From the NCBI RefSeq assembly GCF_026210795.1, contig NC_089436.1, positions 1,798,001-1,862,000 of the forward strand: a stretch of 64,000 nt of DNA, given 5' to 3'. This document shows positions 10,307 through 22,562 of the stretch, piece by piece. The translations under genes and the position numbers were made by a program. The stretch's first letter is position 1. Every line of letters starts with the position of its first letter. This stretch comes from Rhizophagus irregularis (Eukaryota; Glomeromycota; Glomeromycetes; Glomerales; Glomeraceae). The notes under the pieces were generated by a model, which saw nothing but the letters and a program-made list of their open reading frames with translations, did not search any database and was not told the DNA's origin.

Positions 10307-12299
10307 ATAGGTTTATCGTCAAAAATACTAATCAGACTTTAATAAAAATCAGAATTCAAACATTTTCATTTAATTTTTTTAAAAATTGATTGATTAAATT
10401 AAAAATATCATGGTTTGATAAAGCTATAGATTACAGTTTATTTTTATTAATAAACAAGTTACGGTATTGATTACTTTATTACAGTAACAATTTAATTACG
10501 GATAAGGTATTTAATAAGATATCAAAAACTGATTAATAAAATTTTCTATATTAACATACGATAAATTAGATTAATAAGCTAAATACGATAATATTATTTT
10601 TTCAAAAAAATTAAAATGAAAATATACACAAATTTTTGTTTTTGGTATGTAAGTCAAATTAAATTACTATATGCTTAAATCATAACTCATAACCCAAAGT
10701 TGAGGATTAACCGGATACCTTGCTTTAGATTCAGCGACACTTCCCAAGTCAGATGAGGTGCCACAGGTACGCTTTAAGAAAACTCGCTATGATAATAAGG
10801 ATAAGTATATTCGAAAATACCAGATATGAATAAACATAGGATACGATGAATAATCTCAAATAGAAAAATAAAAAATAAAAAAATAAAATAAAATAAAATA
10901 AAAATATAAAAAATAAAATAAAATAAAAAAAATATTTTCAATTAGACAAAGCATCCTCGTTCCTTCCTGGAATTCTCATTTGACTAAATTATTATTGTTT
11001 GTAATTTGATCCATTTGAATCCACCATAAATTGCCAGACAGGGCGAACCCTTATTAGACAATTATAGCTTCATCACCAAATGGCTGCGATGTGTTTAATG
11101 ATATGGCAACCTGTTTAATTCATTTTTAAATGAGCAAACGTGGCCATAAAACTCATTAAAAAGGTAGGCTACAGAGTGCAATGCAACCTACCTAACCTAA
11201 CAAGTAGGCTAAGCGTTAGGGAATAAAATACATCCTAAACCCATGCAGCTTGGTATGCAAACAAAAGTTTACAAACGGAAGTTTCAGACTGTGCCTGACG
11301 ACAAAATGGGTGAGGTGCAATCAGGACTTTTTCCTCTAATCCAGCCCGGAATTATAGAGGCAACATTGTTATCGTACAAAGCACATCGACGAAAACGTCT
11401 CTCAAAGAAATTAATCAATAAAGAGTATACTTGGGCAATAGCCGATCTTCATCGTCACCCTATAAACTCCAAAAGGACAGGGATCAGGCGCAGGCATTTT
11501 GGCTTACGTATCTCTTTAAAGATTAATTAAATTGAAAGATAGGATCCAAATTCAATATGACTGAATCGATCGCCTCCGGTTATCAAACTTCCATCAGAAG
11601 TGATCGCTAGAATCAAAGATACCAATAATCACCCTTATCAGTAACGATCGAACTAAAGATGTTAGAGAAATAAAATCCGTCATTTATATGGAATTAGTTT
11701 GTATTACAATTTTATTACGATTTGGGTAAAAAAAATATCTCCTTAAAATTTATTTTTTTTCAGGTATCCTGGCTATATGGAAAGATTCCTAATATGGTAA
11801 TAGTACAATACACCTTATACGCCATTTTGCAAATTCAGTGTAATAGTTTACAAAGAAAAAAAGGGGAACGTATTTATTTTTTTGCCATGAGAAATTTAAT
11901 TACAATAAGTGGATTTCAGAAAATCGCGGTAATTTGAATAATTTGTATATGCTTTTGATAACGGGTTTGAAGTTTAGGTATTCTCTGGCCGCACTCTTGT
12001 ATTACTATGATCACTGAGAGTTGGCTTATATAATAATCTTATCATTCAATATTTCCTAAAAAAGTAAATAAACATCATCTATTTATAAGTATTCATGATT
12101 TGGAAAAACTCCGTATGAAGTTGTGAAGATAAATGATACTTGGATCAAGCACTCCATAGCAATTATCTTTTTTCGTACACTGTATTACATTTTTACAAAG
12201 TACAAAGCGTACAAAGCCAATACCAAATAGACAGAAATCAGTAGCTGTTTTCTATACTACGATAATATTAAATAAACACACAAATTTTTTTAAAGATCG
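10307..12299. other. Intergenic with one short orphan frame
   Basis: No recognised gene. A 95-codon open frame at 11243-11530 (+) starts MQLGMQTKVYKRKF and is Lys/Arg-rich; it lies in a stretch richer in G+C than its surroundings and may be a fragment of a mobile element, but it has no recognisable motif. 10855-10940 is an AAAATA-type simple repeat. 11165-11215 has a GTAGGCTA ... GTAGGCTA direct repeat. Confidence 0.35.
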
Positions 12300-12530
12300 T
12301 ACAAATATCGGTGACCGATATATATTAGATAACGGATCGGTGACTAATAGTTTGGATATCGGACACTTGGTAATTTACATTTTTTTAACCATATTTGAAA
12401 TTTGCGCATTATGTGACAAATCGGGTACCCGATATGTTGTTAATATGTAAAAATGCCCGATATGTACCTAATTAGTCACCGATATATAGGTACCCGATAT
12501 GTGTGAGATAGATCGTTTTTTGACCTGTGA
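12300..12530. repeat. Repeat segment with CGATAT / GGTACCCGATATG motifs
   Basis: Contains many short CGATAT words and the perfect 14-bp palindrome ATCGGGTACCCGAT (12420-12433). The same palindrome and context occur in the foldback element at 14.1-14.3 kb. The right side ends TTTTTTGACCTGTG, close to the TTTTTGACCAGTG terminus there, so this is likely a diverged relative of the same element family. Confidence 0.6.
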
Positions 12531-13587
12531 TAATTTAAATATAATTTAAGTATTTGAGCAAAAATTATATATTAGAAATATATTTTAAGATAATTTTAAA
12601 TACATTTAAAGTATATTATAAATATTTTGCAATTTTTTATTTTAAATATATTTTAAATAGTTTTTAATTATATTTTAAATATAAATACTCTTTATAGGAT
12701 ATCTAATAAAAAACTTGAGAAAGTGGTATCACTACCTATTCCAATTTTAAGAACATCATCTGATATAACAATATCTCTAAAAATAGATGAAAATACTTTG
12801 CTAGTATTCAATTTCTAAATCATTTCCACATACTGATATCACTATTTCATCTACATCTAATTCTGAATGATCATCAAGTATAGTTCTTACTAAAATAAAA
12901 ACTAATGATGCTCAATTACCTTTATGAGAAAAAAAAAGAAGGTCAACTAGAATGAATAATATGCAAATTCAGAAAAAATAACTAAAACAATAAATATTAC
13001 ACAACACTTGTAAGAAAACTAGAAAAAATAATGGAGAATCTTATTAATATAGAGGATCCTATTAATGTATTAATATTATTAAAAACTATATAGTTCATAT
13101 TCATAAATACTTTCAGATAATATCCTGCAAATATAATTGAAGTGTATCTTGATTGCATTTAATAAAATTTACTGAATACTTTCAGATAATATCTGTGTAA
13201 ATCATCTAATAATATTCCATTTAAATTCATAAATTTACTGAATGTTTTTGGGTAATAACATAAAATATTATTCTGAAAAATAATTACTTTTTGGAATAGA
13301 ATTATAATAGTAAAAATTAGAACATTTTCAAAATACAAAAACCAGATAAAATTCAGAATATTTTCATAAAAAATTTTTTATAAGGCATTTATTTTACAAA
13401 AAAGTTAAGTAATTTCACAAATATTTAGAAAAATTATTAATACTAATAAATATTGGCATGTTTCTAATATTAGTAAAGCCATTGAATATTTTTCAAATTC
13501 TATTATTATATATATTTCCTATAAAAAACTATATGAACTTGCATTATTTACTTTAGATATTATTGTATTAAGAATTTCTTTTAGTAC
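12531..13587. other. AT-rich stretch, no gene seen
   Basis: Very AT-rich with few CpG. Several TATTTTAAATA-type near-repeats near 12560-12690. A sentence-like frame near 12715-12820 is interrupted by stops at once. No family recognised. Confidence 0.4.
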
Positions 13588-13789
13588 ACTGGTCAAAAAC
13601 CAGGCAAACGTGGCATAGTAGCCTTTATCTTTATTAAAATTATTCGAACTTATACAATTTACAAAAATAAAAAGAAAGATATAAAAATAAAACTAACTAA
13701 AAACAAAGCTATATAGTCTCCTAAGAAAAAATAAAGTAAAAAATTAATCTAAAAAAGAAAAATCACATTACACTAAATTTCCCCAGATC

Positions 13790-14061
13790 TTTGATATATT
13801 CCAACCAAAGTAGAAGCAACTATGCTAACAAAATAACAAATAGCGCGCCCACTATAAAAATCGACACTCCATCCTGCAAAAGCTGTTATTAAGTAGCACC
13901 GTTAGACGACCCATAAAACCCGAAAAGTGATTAAACCAAGGCAAACCATATTTCATCGAGTTCTTCAACCAATCGGTTCCGGAGTCATGTGAAACGTGTA
14001 GGGTCGGAGGTGGTAAAGATGAGTAAGGTATGTACGTCGACAATGGCTGGTCAAAAACCAA
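13790..14061 (-). pseudogene. Protein-like fragment inside the foldback element
   Basis: On the minus strand a 69-codon frame (14061-13852) reads TDWLKNSMKYGLPWFNHF and similar aromatic-rich sequence. A second frame, reached after a TTTTGCAG acceptor-like site, reads DFYSGRAICYFVSIVASTLVG, a hydrophobic stretch that could be a membrane tail, and stops near 13792. G+C is clearly higher than in the flanks. It may be a captured gene fragment or the element's own relic; no family was recognised. Confidence 0.3.
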
Positions 14062-14337
14062 TATATCGGGTAGCAGATATGTATCAGATATGTACCCAAT
14101 ATGTGTAGTATTAATGCAGAAAATCGGGTACCCGATATGTGTAAGATATGTGTAAATATATATATCGTCTACATATCATTTACATATCATATACATATCG
14201 GTACCCGATATGTATATGATATATATATTTACATATATCTTACACATATCGGGTACCCGATTTTCTGCATTAATACTACACATATCGGGTACATATCTGA
14301 TACATATCTGCTACCCGATATATTGATTTTTGACCAG
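14047..14337. repeat. About 290-bp near-perfect hairpin
   Basis: The two arms, centred at about 14192, are reverse complements over roughly 145 bp with few mismatches. Each arm holds the palindrome ATCGGGTACCCGAT and repeats of GATATGTA/TACATATC. Confidence 0.9.
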
Positions 14338-14340
14338 TGG

Positions 14341-16679
14341 TAGACTATTATAGTTATTAAAAAAGTTAAAAGTAATCTAAAAAGTAAAGGATTTATCTAT
14401 AAGAGCAATTAAAGTATCCACTTTTGAATATGTAAAAAATATTAAGTTTGTAATTACACTTACAGTATATATATTTTTAATATCATATATTGTTTCCAAT
14501 TAAAAGGAAATTGATAGATTTACTGATTAAAAATGTATAAAATTACTTTAACTATTGTCATTTATAATAGTATTTTAGAATAATAATAAGCAAAAGTTAT
14601 ACTTTTATATAATTCAAGAATATTTGTTTTTTACATATAATTAAATCACTTCCTATTAATAATATCAGTTAGATATTTATATAATGATTACCTATTGTTT
14701 TTATTTTAAGTTATCAACTTCCAATATTTATTAACAGTATTAGCAAATATATTATCTATGATAATCTCTTTTATAAGAATAACAATTAGATGAAACTGGC
14801 TATAAAAATGATTATAAATATATTTATATTCATTATTTTTAAGTTTTATCAAATTACTAATATAGTTTTTAATATGAAAAATATCTTCCTACTCACTAAA
14901 CTTTGAAAATTTATCTATCTGTTAATTGAACTTTAAAATTCTGGTATTAGCAAATACTTCATTAAGTAAAAGAAATTTAAGCTTAGTACCATATGGAATA
15001 ATATAATTATTGGAAAATAATAATATCAGCCTTTTTAATATCTGAAAATTGGTAATAAGAATAAGTATTTCTTATTTTTATCATATTGAAATAATCAAAA
15101 TTTTCCTATAAATATCATTTTAAGTAATTGGGCTTAATCAAAATAATAGAAAAGACATTACTAAAATTACAGAATTGAAGAATTTTTTATACATATTGTT
15201 AATAAGATCTATTACAAAAAACTGTATATTAAAAATAAATTGCAATATAAGTATACTAAATAAATCATTATTGTAACCATAGGATTTTTCAAAGATTATT
15301 TTTGATAGGTCTATAGTAAAAACTATTGCTATAGATTAAATACTGTTAATGATGATTTAATATAATAGTTTAAAATTAAAAATCATAAAAGTATAGTGAA
15401 TATTTTGTTTAAATTATTATAAATGTAATTTTCAATTAATTTAATATTATCTGAATTTTTATAATAACTTATAATATGTTCTTATTTTACTGCATTTAGA
15501 TATTTCCAAAAAACTAGAATATTATTTTTACTTTAACCATAATGAATTGAATTCTTGAAATTTGAGTAATTAAAAATATTTAATTAAAATAAAATAAATA
15601 ATATTTGATTTATGGTATTTAAATTAATTACTGTTTTACTATTTCTTAAAAATCTAATTTGTTTGTAAGTTCCTCTTTTGAGATTTTGAACTTAGCCAAT
15701 ATAATTTTTTTATTTTATTAGTACTAAAGAATATAACAAACTAACTTTCCATCTCTATCAAAAAAATATTTGTTCTCATTAATTTGGTAAAGCATTTTTT
15801 TGTCTTTTGTTTAAAATATTGATTTGAGGAGAATATCAGTTAGTATTAACTAAAATGTTTTGTACTGTTAATAAAAGAGTTGAAAGTTGTTAAAAAATCA
15901 TAATTTTAATATTCTTCTGTTTAAGTAAAGCTAATCTTAATTCCTCTTATATTTAGAATAATTTATTATTAAAAATTGCATTTTCTTATTTTCTTTAATA
16001 AAGAATATTAAGAAAAAACAGCAAAAGTGAAATAAATAAATTTTTTTCCAGATTTTTTTTTTTGTATCAATCATTCTCAAATTTTTCATGATAAAAATAT
16101 TATCAACTCAATGGATGGTTGTTCTCAAATATAAATGGAAATAAAAATTATTACTTACATTATAAAAGTATAAGTATAAAATCAATAAAAAAAAAAATTT
16201 GTGAGTTATAGGGAGGAAAGAAAGATAAAAGATTTTAGGCTTACCCTAAAATTATTAAAATAATAATATTCAATAATTAAAATTAAATATTATTTTACAT
16301 TTCTTTTTACCGTTAAATCAATATTTAATGTTATCATTAATTAATTTAAAAATTTTGGGTATGATACTTTTTTCTTTATTCCAAATTTATAAGTTTCTGA
16401 AAATTTGATAATATAATTAATGAGTGGTCTATTGTAAACTTTACTATTTATTCCATAAAAAAAATACTCATATTTTGAATAATATTAAAATGAATTATAT
16501 GTACCTGAAGCTATAGAGTTATATAAAATTACAAAAGATAATTAATAAATTTTAACAAGTCATATATATTATTTATAATTTGAAAAAAACTTTTATAATA
16601 TGTATAAACACATAAGGTTTAAGAAATAACTACTTTCCATATCTTTATAGTTTTTGCAACCTTAATATATAATTGTTAT
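14341..16679. other. AT-rich desert, no gene seen
   Basis: Long AT-rich stretch with dense stops in all frames and few CpG. No domain, repeat boundary or RNA gene recognised. Compositionally like 29.8-38 kb, so possibly old decayed repeats. Confidence 0.4.
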
Positions 16680-16825
16680 AAAGTAATAAGTAAGTGAAAA
16701 AATTAGTAAGTAAATAAGTGAATGAGTAAGTAAATGAACAAGTGAGCAAATGAGTAAGTGAATAAGCAAGTGAATGAGTAAATAAGTAAGTAAGCAAGTA
16801 AGCAAGTAAATGAGTAAGTGATAAC
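16680..16825. repeat. Degenerate AAGT/GAGT tetranucleotide microsatellite
   Basis: About 145 bp of AAGTAAGTGAATGAGTAAG-type units. It generates a false Leu/Thr/Ser/Tyr-rich frame on the minus strand. Confidence 0.9.
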
Positions 16826-17327
16826 TTTTCAATCTTTTTAAAATTATTATAAGGAAGGTTTATAGCTAATTCCTTCTTCAAAATAAGCAAATTTTATAAT
16901 AGGAGTTTTACTCCAAAAAGAGAAAAAGAGAGAAAAAAAAATAATAACTATTTCAAAATTCCAGATATCACATATAAAACTCACATTTGAGTTTTAGCAA
17001 ATTCAATCAAAATTAGATTAAACTCATAATTTTAGATAGAGCAAATTAATTGAAAATTAATTAATAGTTATAATTATAAGTTTTAGCAAATTGTGTTGAT
17101 TTTACAAAGTCATATTTTATATTTGAGCAAATTGGTACTTTTTTTTAAATTTAACTTATTCTTTTTTTTTAACTTTATAAATAATATTTTTAAAAATATT
17201 AGTTTCAGGATCTGGGTTATATTTTGGCTAAAATTAAGTATAATTCTGGCCAAAATTAAGCATAATGTAGGCCAAAACATTTGATTAGTTTTGTAACATT
17301 TTATTTTTTAATAATTATTTATATTTA
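16826..17327. other. AT-rich intergenic
   Basis: No gene seen. Several TTTTAGCAAATT-type words recur between 16990 and 17130 and again near 17790-17850, suggesting the flanks of the MITE lie in an older repeat. Confidence 0.4.
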
Positions 17328-17547
17328 GTGCTCCAAGACCGGTTTTCGGTCTTCGGTTTCAGACCGTTTTAACCAGAGACCGGTTTGAAAAAAATTCTCT
17401 GTAATAAGATTTTAAACCGGTTTGACATGTCAGACCGGTTTCAATCTACCTAAAAAGGAAAAATTAGTTAAACCGGTCTTGGTTTCTTTAGGCCAAACCG
17501 GTTTGAAACTGGTTTGAAGACCGGCTTCGGAGCACTATTTATATTTA
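17316..17547. mobile_element. 208-bp MITE with 12-bp target site duplication
   Basis: Element 17328-17535 begins GTGCTCCAAGACCGG and ends CCGGCTTCGGAGCAC, imperfect inverted termini. Its interior is full of AAACCGGTTT and AGACCGG words in both orientations. The same 12 bases, TATTTATATTTA, stand immediately left (17316-17327) and right (17536-17547). No coding capacity. The superfamily is uncertain; the real target duplication may be shorter (8-9 bp) and extended by chance. Confidence 0.85.
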
Positions 17548-19258
17548 ATTTATTGTTTTTAATAATTATTATTTTATCTATAATCTACATATTTTAATTA
17601 TAAAAATTGGCAGTTTAATTTATATTAATCATTTATTTTTTTATTGATAATAAAAAAAAAAGATTGTTAATTTTGGTAAATTAACAATTAAATTTACTGA
17701 TTTACAAATAATTTGAATAAACTGAAATTATATTTTATTAAGCAAATTTAAATCTATATTATTTAGAATTTTACTATAACTCATATTTTAAGTTTTAGCA
17801 AATTAGTATAGATTTAAAATGTGATAATTTGATTTTTAGCAAATTAGGTCTATTTTAGCAGGAGCAAAAAGTACTTAAATTCATGCAGATTAGTTATGAG
17901 TTATATATATGATATCCAGAATCCTGCTATTTCAATAATTTTCATACACTTTCAAAAAAAGCTACAACTTACCAGTTGAAATTAACATTTTAAAAATGCA
18001 AATTTTGAAAAATAAGTAGAGTATATAATATATATATTAAGATAGGTTTTAGAGAAAATGGTAAGGGATATAATATACTCTTTTATAAATATTTCAGAAA
18101 TTGATCATTTGATACACTCATAACTTTAAAACATAATGTATTTAATAATAAATAAAATTCTGAAATATATCATTAAATTATGATAAAAGGATATTTATTA
18201 AAAAAGAGCTATGTAATTTGCAAATTTAAGTAAAATTTTAAAATTTGAAATAATGAAATTATTTAGCCTATATGCTCTATAGTAAATTTTATTTGTTATT
18301 TAAGTAAAAAATAAATTGCTATAAATATAAAGTTTGAAACTAAAACTATCTAAAAGTATATAATTCATTATGATTTGCATTACATATTAAATTTTTAAAT
18401 AATAAATGATTTTAGTAAGCAAATATACCTGTAAAGTTCTACAAACCCAAAAGATAGAAAGGTAAACTATTACCATTTGATTTATTTAAATAAGATGATT
18501 TTAACAAATTGTATTTCATTTTTCTATTATTGTTACATCAGAAAATAACTAACCAATGATACAGTATTTAAGATTAAATTATAGAAGTCTTTACTTTGAT
18601 CCTTCTATACTACATATAATCCAAAACCACAGTCTATCTGGTAACTGATCAAAAAAGACCATATACTAGGAGTAAATAGAACTATTTAACATCTTTAATA
18701 TGTAACAAATTTGACATTATGGAATTAAATATAATATTTCTATGATAAATAATGGTATAGCAAATATGTGTTCATGCATTGCAAAAAAAGAATTTAAATG
18801 TGTCACATTACTCTTTTATTTTATGATTCCACACAAACTATTCGTCACCCCATTATTTGTCACTTGGGTGCAACTGACGCCAAATTGTCACGTAATAGTG
18901 AATTTTGCTGGAGTAGCTAATACGTCATCCATTATATAATTTAAATTTATAAAGTTACTTGTACCTTTTAAACCTCGATCTCACTGGGTAATATAATATT
19001 TGTCAGAAGACTAAGATTACTTAGATTTATAATGCTAAGAGTAAGATTTATGTAAATGCGATGAACGTAAAATCGAATTGTAATTATATAAAAATATATC
19101 CTATATCTTCTATTTATTTACTGTATTTGTATCAAGAGAAATACTTTAATGAACGATAAAAAAAAGTTGGAAAAATATATTCAAAATATAAAATACAAAG
19201 AAAGAAATACAAGCTTATCATCCTAAATTCTGTACATATAAATTTTATACAATGTATT
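17548..19258. other. AT-rich intergenic, no gene seen
   Basis: Nothing recognisable as a gene. A less AT-rich patch at 18830-18925 contains TTTGTCACTTGGGTGCAACTG and ACGCCAAATTGTCACG. It resembles the patch near 800-835 (CAACTGACGGACAACGACAAATTGTCA), so the two may derive from the same dispersed repeat. Confidence 0.4.
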
Positions 19259-21582
19259 TTATTGGAAAATAATCAAGAATTTCACAAGCGTTGCCTATTA
19301 AAATAAAAATATAGTTATTAATTATGCTTAACCGAGTTGATCAAATTAAATTAAAAATATTGATGTCTCACCGCTTCTTTATCAACAATAATAACATCTC
19401 CACCAGTTTGCGATATGATTTCTTGAACAAACATGGCTTTAATTGGATCGTTTCTACAATATCCTAAAGAAGTTGCAGAACTGCTTGCAAACCACATTCC
19501 TAAAATTACGATAAAAGAAAATGAATATACATTCTAACGATATTTACTCGATTAATAAATTAATTTTGATTTATTACACTTACTTCCGCCATATTTTGAT
19601 CTTGCGCAAATATTTCCATTTTGAGCAATGCCACATAAACCACAATCAGCCGCGTTACAATAATTCCAAGCGGAAGGTCCATAATATCGTTTAGCATCAC
19701 AAGCAACGTGAGAGCCGTGATACATACGATGAGTAACCTTGGCTACCGGATTATTACCGGCAAGTTGCTTCTGGTATGCTTCATGTGCTTTAATTATTCT
19801 CTCCGGCATAATTACTCTGAAAATTGCTAAAATGGTTGAATTTTGAACTCCGGTCTTGAAATGTTGCCTAAAAAAAAGTTTCTTTTGTCATTAAAATTAT
19901 TTTTTTATAATAGTAAGAATTATTCATACTTACTGTACAGTCATGTAATCGTGGTCATCCACCGGCAATTTAATTAATTTAGTTATGGGTCCTGGCATAT
20001 TTTCAACAAATTGTTGATATTGTTGTTGTTGCTGTTTGAGATTGCTACCTGGTAATTCGCCTCGACACATTTCACATTGTGCCATCGTGTGATGATTCAT
20101 AAATGTACAATTTGGGCATTGTGTCATATTAACATCATGTGAGAAGAAGGAAGGTAATGTAAAAATTGATTTACGGATAGTTTCCATAGGACGATAACAC
20201 ATTTCACATTGAACGCTGGTAGCATCATTATAATAAGAACAATTTGGACATGCTTTTTTCGCTCGCGTTTGTTCTATTCGATTAAAATTTGGATTTTTCT
20301 TATTATCCTGTTCAGGAGTTTTATTTAATTGGGTATAACAAATTTCACAATGAGTCATCGAAAGATGATTGTCGAAATTACACGCTGGACATGTAATTTG
20401 TTTCTCCTGTTTCTCCTTCAAAGGAGGTGTAGGTGGTTTTTGCACATTTCTATTTGGACGACTCTCCGTGTCTTTGAAAAAGGAAGGTGGGGTGTAAGGT
20501 TTAGGTGGAGCCCTTTGTCTTGTACTTCTGCGAGGTGGGATAGATTCAAAATAATTTTCATCTTCGTCAACCCAAAGTTCGTCACTTGGTGGCGTTGGAG
20601 ATTGATATAAAGAAGACCTATTATCACTCGACCTACGGTTACGCGAAGAAGATTGATTTCGCGATTGAGAATATTCATTATTATCGAAAATATAGTCATC
20701 ATAATCATCTGAATTACGCGATTTAGATGATGATGAATTTCTATAGTTATCCCGCGACGAATAAGAAGATCGATTATTTCGTCTTGGTGTTGGATCTGCA
20801 AATGGATCTTCATCTTCATCCTCTTCTTCTTCTTCGTCCTCATCTTCATCCTCTTCGTACAAATCGCGATAAGATGTTATAGTAGATTTTGGTTTTGACG
20901 AGCTCTTATTATGACTTCTTTTTGGTTCCTGTCTAGTTATGTTTGTACCACACATCTCACAGGATGTCTTATTTGGACGAATAAAGAATGTACATCGTGG
21001 GCAATGAATTTCTTCCTCATCCGAAGGACTATTTGATCGAGGAGTCGCGGGTGGTGAAAATTTTCTTGAAGTAGTATTCCTAGTTGAAGTATTCCTACTT
21101 GAAGTATTCCTATTTGGAGGAGTCCATAAGGGGTCGACTTGAGAATCCACCCAAAGTGGAAAATCATCTACCAGATTAGGGGAAGAAGAACGATGAGAAT
21201 TTCGAGAATTTCGAGAGTTTCGAGAATTTGAAGTATTTAAAGGAGGATCATCTTCAGCTTCCCAAAGCGGTGTAACTTGAACATTATCAATAGAACCAAA
21301 AAGATCGTTGTCGTTATTAAGAGTGGAATATGAAGGAGGTGAGTCTTCTTGATTAGGTGACCAAACTCCCCATTGATTTGAAGAAGTTGGAGTATGGGAC
21401 GGAGAATCCAAAAATTCATCATAAAATTCGCTTGAACCAGGGGAATAGTGGTTCATTTGACAACTTGAACTACAATAATTAAATTCGGTTCCATTTTTTT
21501 CTCTTTTAATTTGATTATTACAACCTGGTCTCGCGCAAACACTGTCTTTTTTTTGTTTAAATCTCATTAATGATTTAAACAT
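19259..21582 (-). CDS. NZF/RanBP2-type zinc-finger protein with C-terminal PARP-like ADP-ribosyltransferase domain
   Basis: Four exons (21582-19934, 19867-19584, 19499-19372, 19294-19259) join in consistent phase to a 698-residue protein. N-terminus: Cys cluster CARPGCNNQ ... YCSSSCQMNH (16-45). Four CPxC...CExC zinc ribbons lie at about 194-211, 398-415, 445-462 and 489-506, of the RanBP2/NZF kind that often bind ubiquitin or RNA. Between them the chain is disordered, Ser/Arg-rich, with an acidic run at 242-260. The C-terminal 140 residues look like a PARP fold: HRMYHGSH (His600), a CGLCGIAQNGN block, RMWFASSSATSLGYC (the GIYFA...YC block of PARPs) and GGDVIIVDKE before a final LVKFLIIF strand. 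The usual His-Tyr-Glu triad appears as His-Trp with no obvious Glu, so activity may be mono-ADP-ribosylation or lost. The start is the only Met before the first Cys cluster. Confidence 0.8.
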
Positions 21583-22562
21583 TTTTTATTCTGAATATTA
21601 ATTAATAAAAAAAAAAACCGTCCAAAATGCCAAATTACTTTCTCTTAAAGATAACGGAACATTATTTTGTGAATAAATATAGAATTTACTATCACGGATA
21701 GTCCTTTTCTCAATTCCACTGTCTATGAAAAAAAACCGGAAACTCTTATGTGTGTTCCGTGTTGCCCTTTTATATCCACTGATTTGGTAGTATCTGATGA
21801 CAAACAATAAGTGGCTACAAAAGAATGATTGATTGTGTTTCGATACACAAGAATTTTGATATGAACAAATTTGAATAGATTTTACTGACACTAAGGCGGA
21901 GAGTTGATAATCTTGCTAAAAATTACTGTAATTAGAAATAAAACAATTAAATAATTTTTTTTAACTAACAATTTATGATTTAGTTATGTAAAAAATTATG
22001 TTAAGGATTTCTAATTTGATAAACAACGTAACATTACACGACACCGTTTGGTATTACAATGAAACTGTAAAGAGCACGTCGCTTCTGATAATATGGATTT
22101 GAAATATTCAAAAGCGGGAAATCATTTGAACTTAAAGTAAAGGAAAAAATGCCTTTTCATATATTAGAATGAAAGTATATTTTAAAATAATCATAAGTAT
22201 TTTTGAGTTTGTATAACAAATTTAAAAGCAATGTAATAAAATGTATTTATTAATAGAAATTATAGAAATTGAAAAATTTTTGTACTCCGTTACAATAGGC
22301 ATCTTTTAATGGATTAGCGTTAAATAAACTGCATAACGGGAGCATTTTAATTTACACAGAATGTTTTAAACCGGTTTTATAAATATAAAAACAATCATTT
22401 TTTTTTAAAAGAAATTAAAGAAATTCCTCTTTTTTTAAATTAATTATCTTTTTCTTTTTAGTAAAGAACTTAATTATTAATCTTTAATATTATAATAAAC
22501 ATTCTTTATTACTGAATAAAGCACAAATTTTAATATCTTGATCCTGAAAAATATTTGATAGT
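21583..22562. promoter_or_regulatory. Divergent intergenic region (980 bp)
   Basis: Lies between the minus-strand NZF/PARP-like gene and the plus-strand amidohydrolase-like gene, so it must hold both 5' regions. Poly-T/A tracts flank each start codon (21588-21615 and 22398-22460). No specific factor site can be assigned. Confidence 0.5.

Larger units (their letters stand above)
13588..14340. mobile_element. Foldback / Tc1-like non-autonomous element
   Basis: Left end reads TACACTGGTCAAAAACCAGG (13587 on); the right end read in reverse is TACCACTGGTCAAAAATCAA (14342 back), giving matching inverted ends next to TA on both sides. The right third (14047-14337) is one long inverted repeat. The middle holds a short minus-strand segment with protein-like composition (see next entry). 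TA flanks and the CACTGGTC terminus suggest a Tc1/mariner-type insertion, but no transposase is present. Confidence 0.6.

Noticed and set aside
16645-16890. Minus-strand frame of Leu/Thr/Ser/Tyr repeats resembling a membrane protein
   Set aside because: It is the translation of the AAGT/GAGT tetranucleotide microsatellite.
18742-18939. Plus-strand 65-codon frame
   Set aside because: No homology-like features; lies in a patch that looks like dispersed repeat sequence.
20329-21422. Several frames over 60 codons on both strands within the NZF/PARP-like gene
   Set aside because: Antisense or shifted shadows of the 550-codon exon, which has clear zinc-ribbon motifs.
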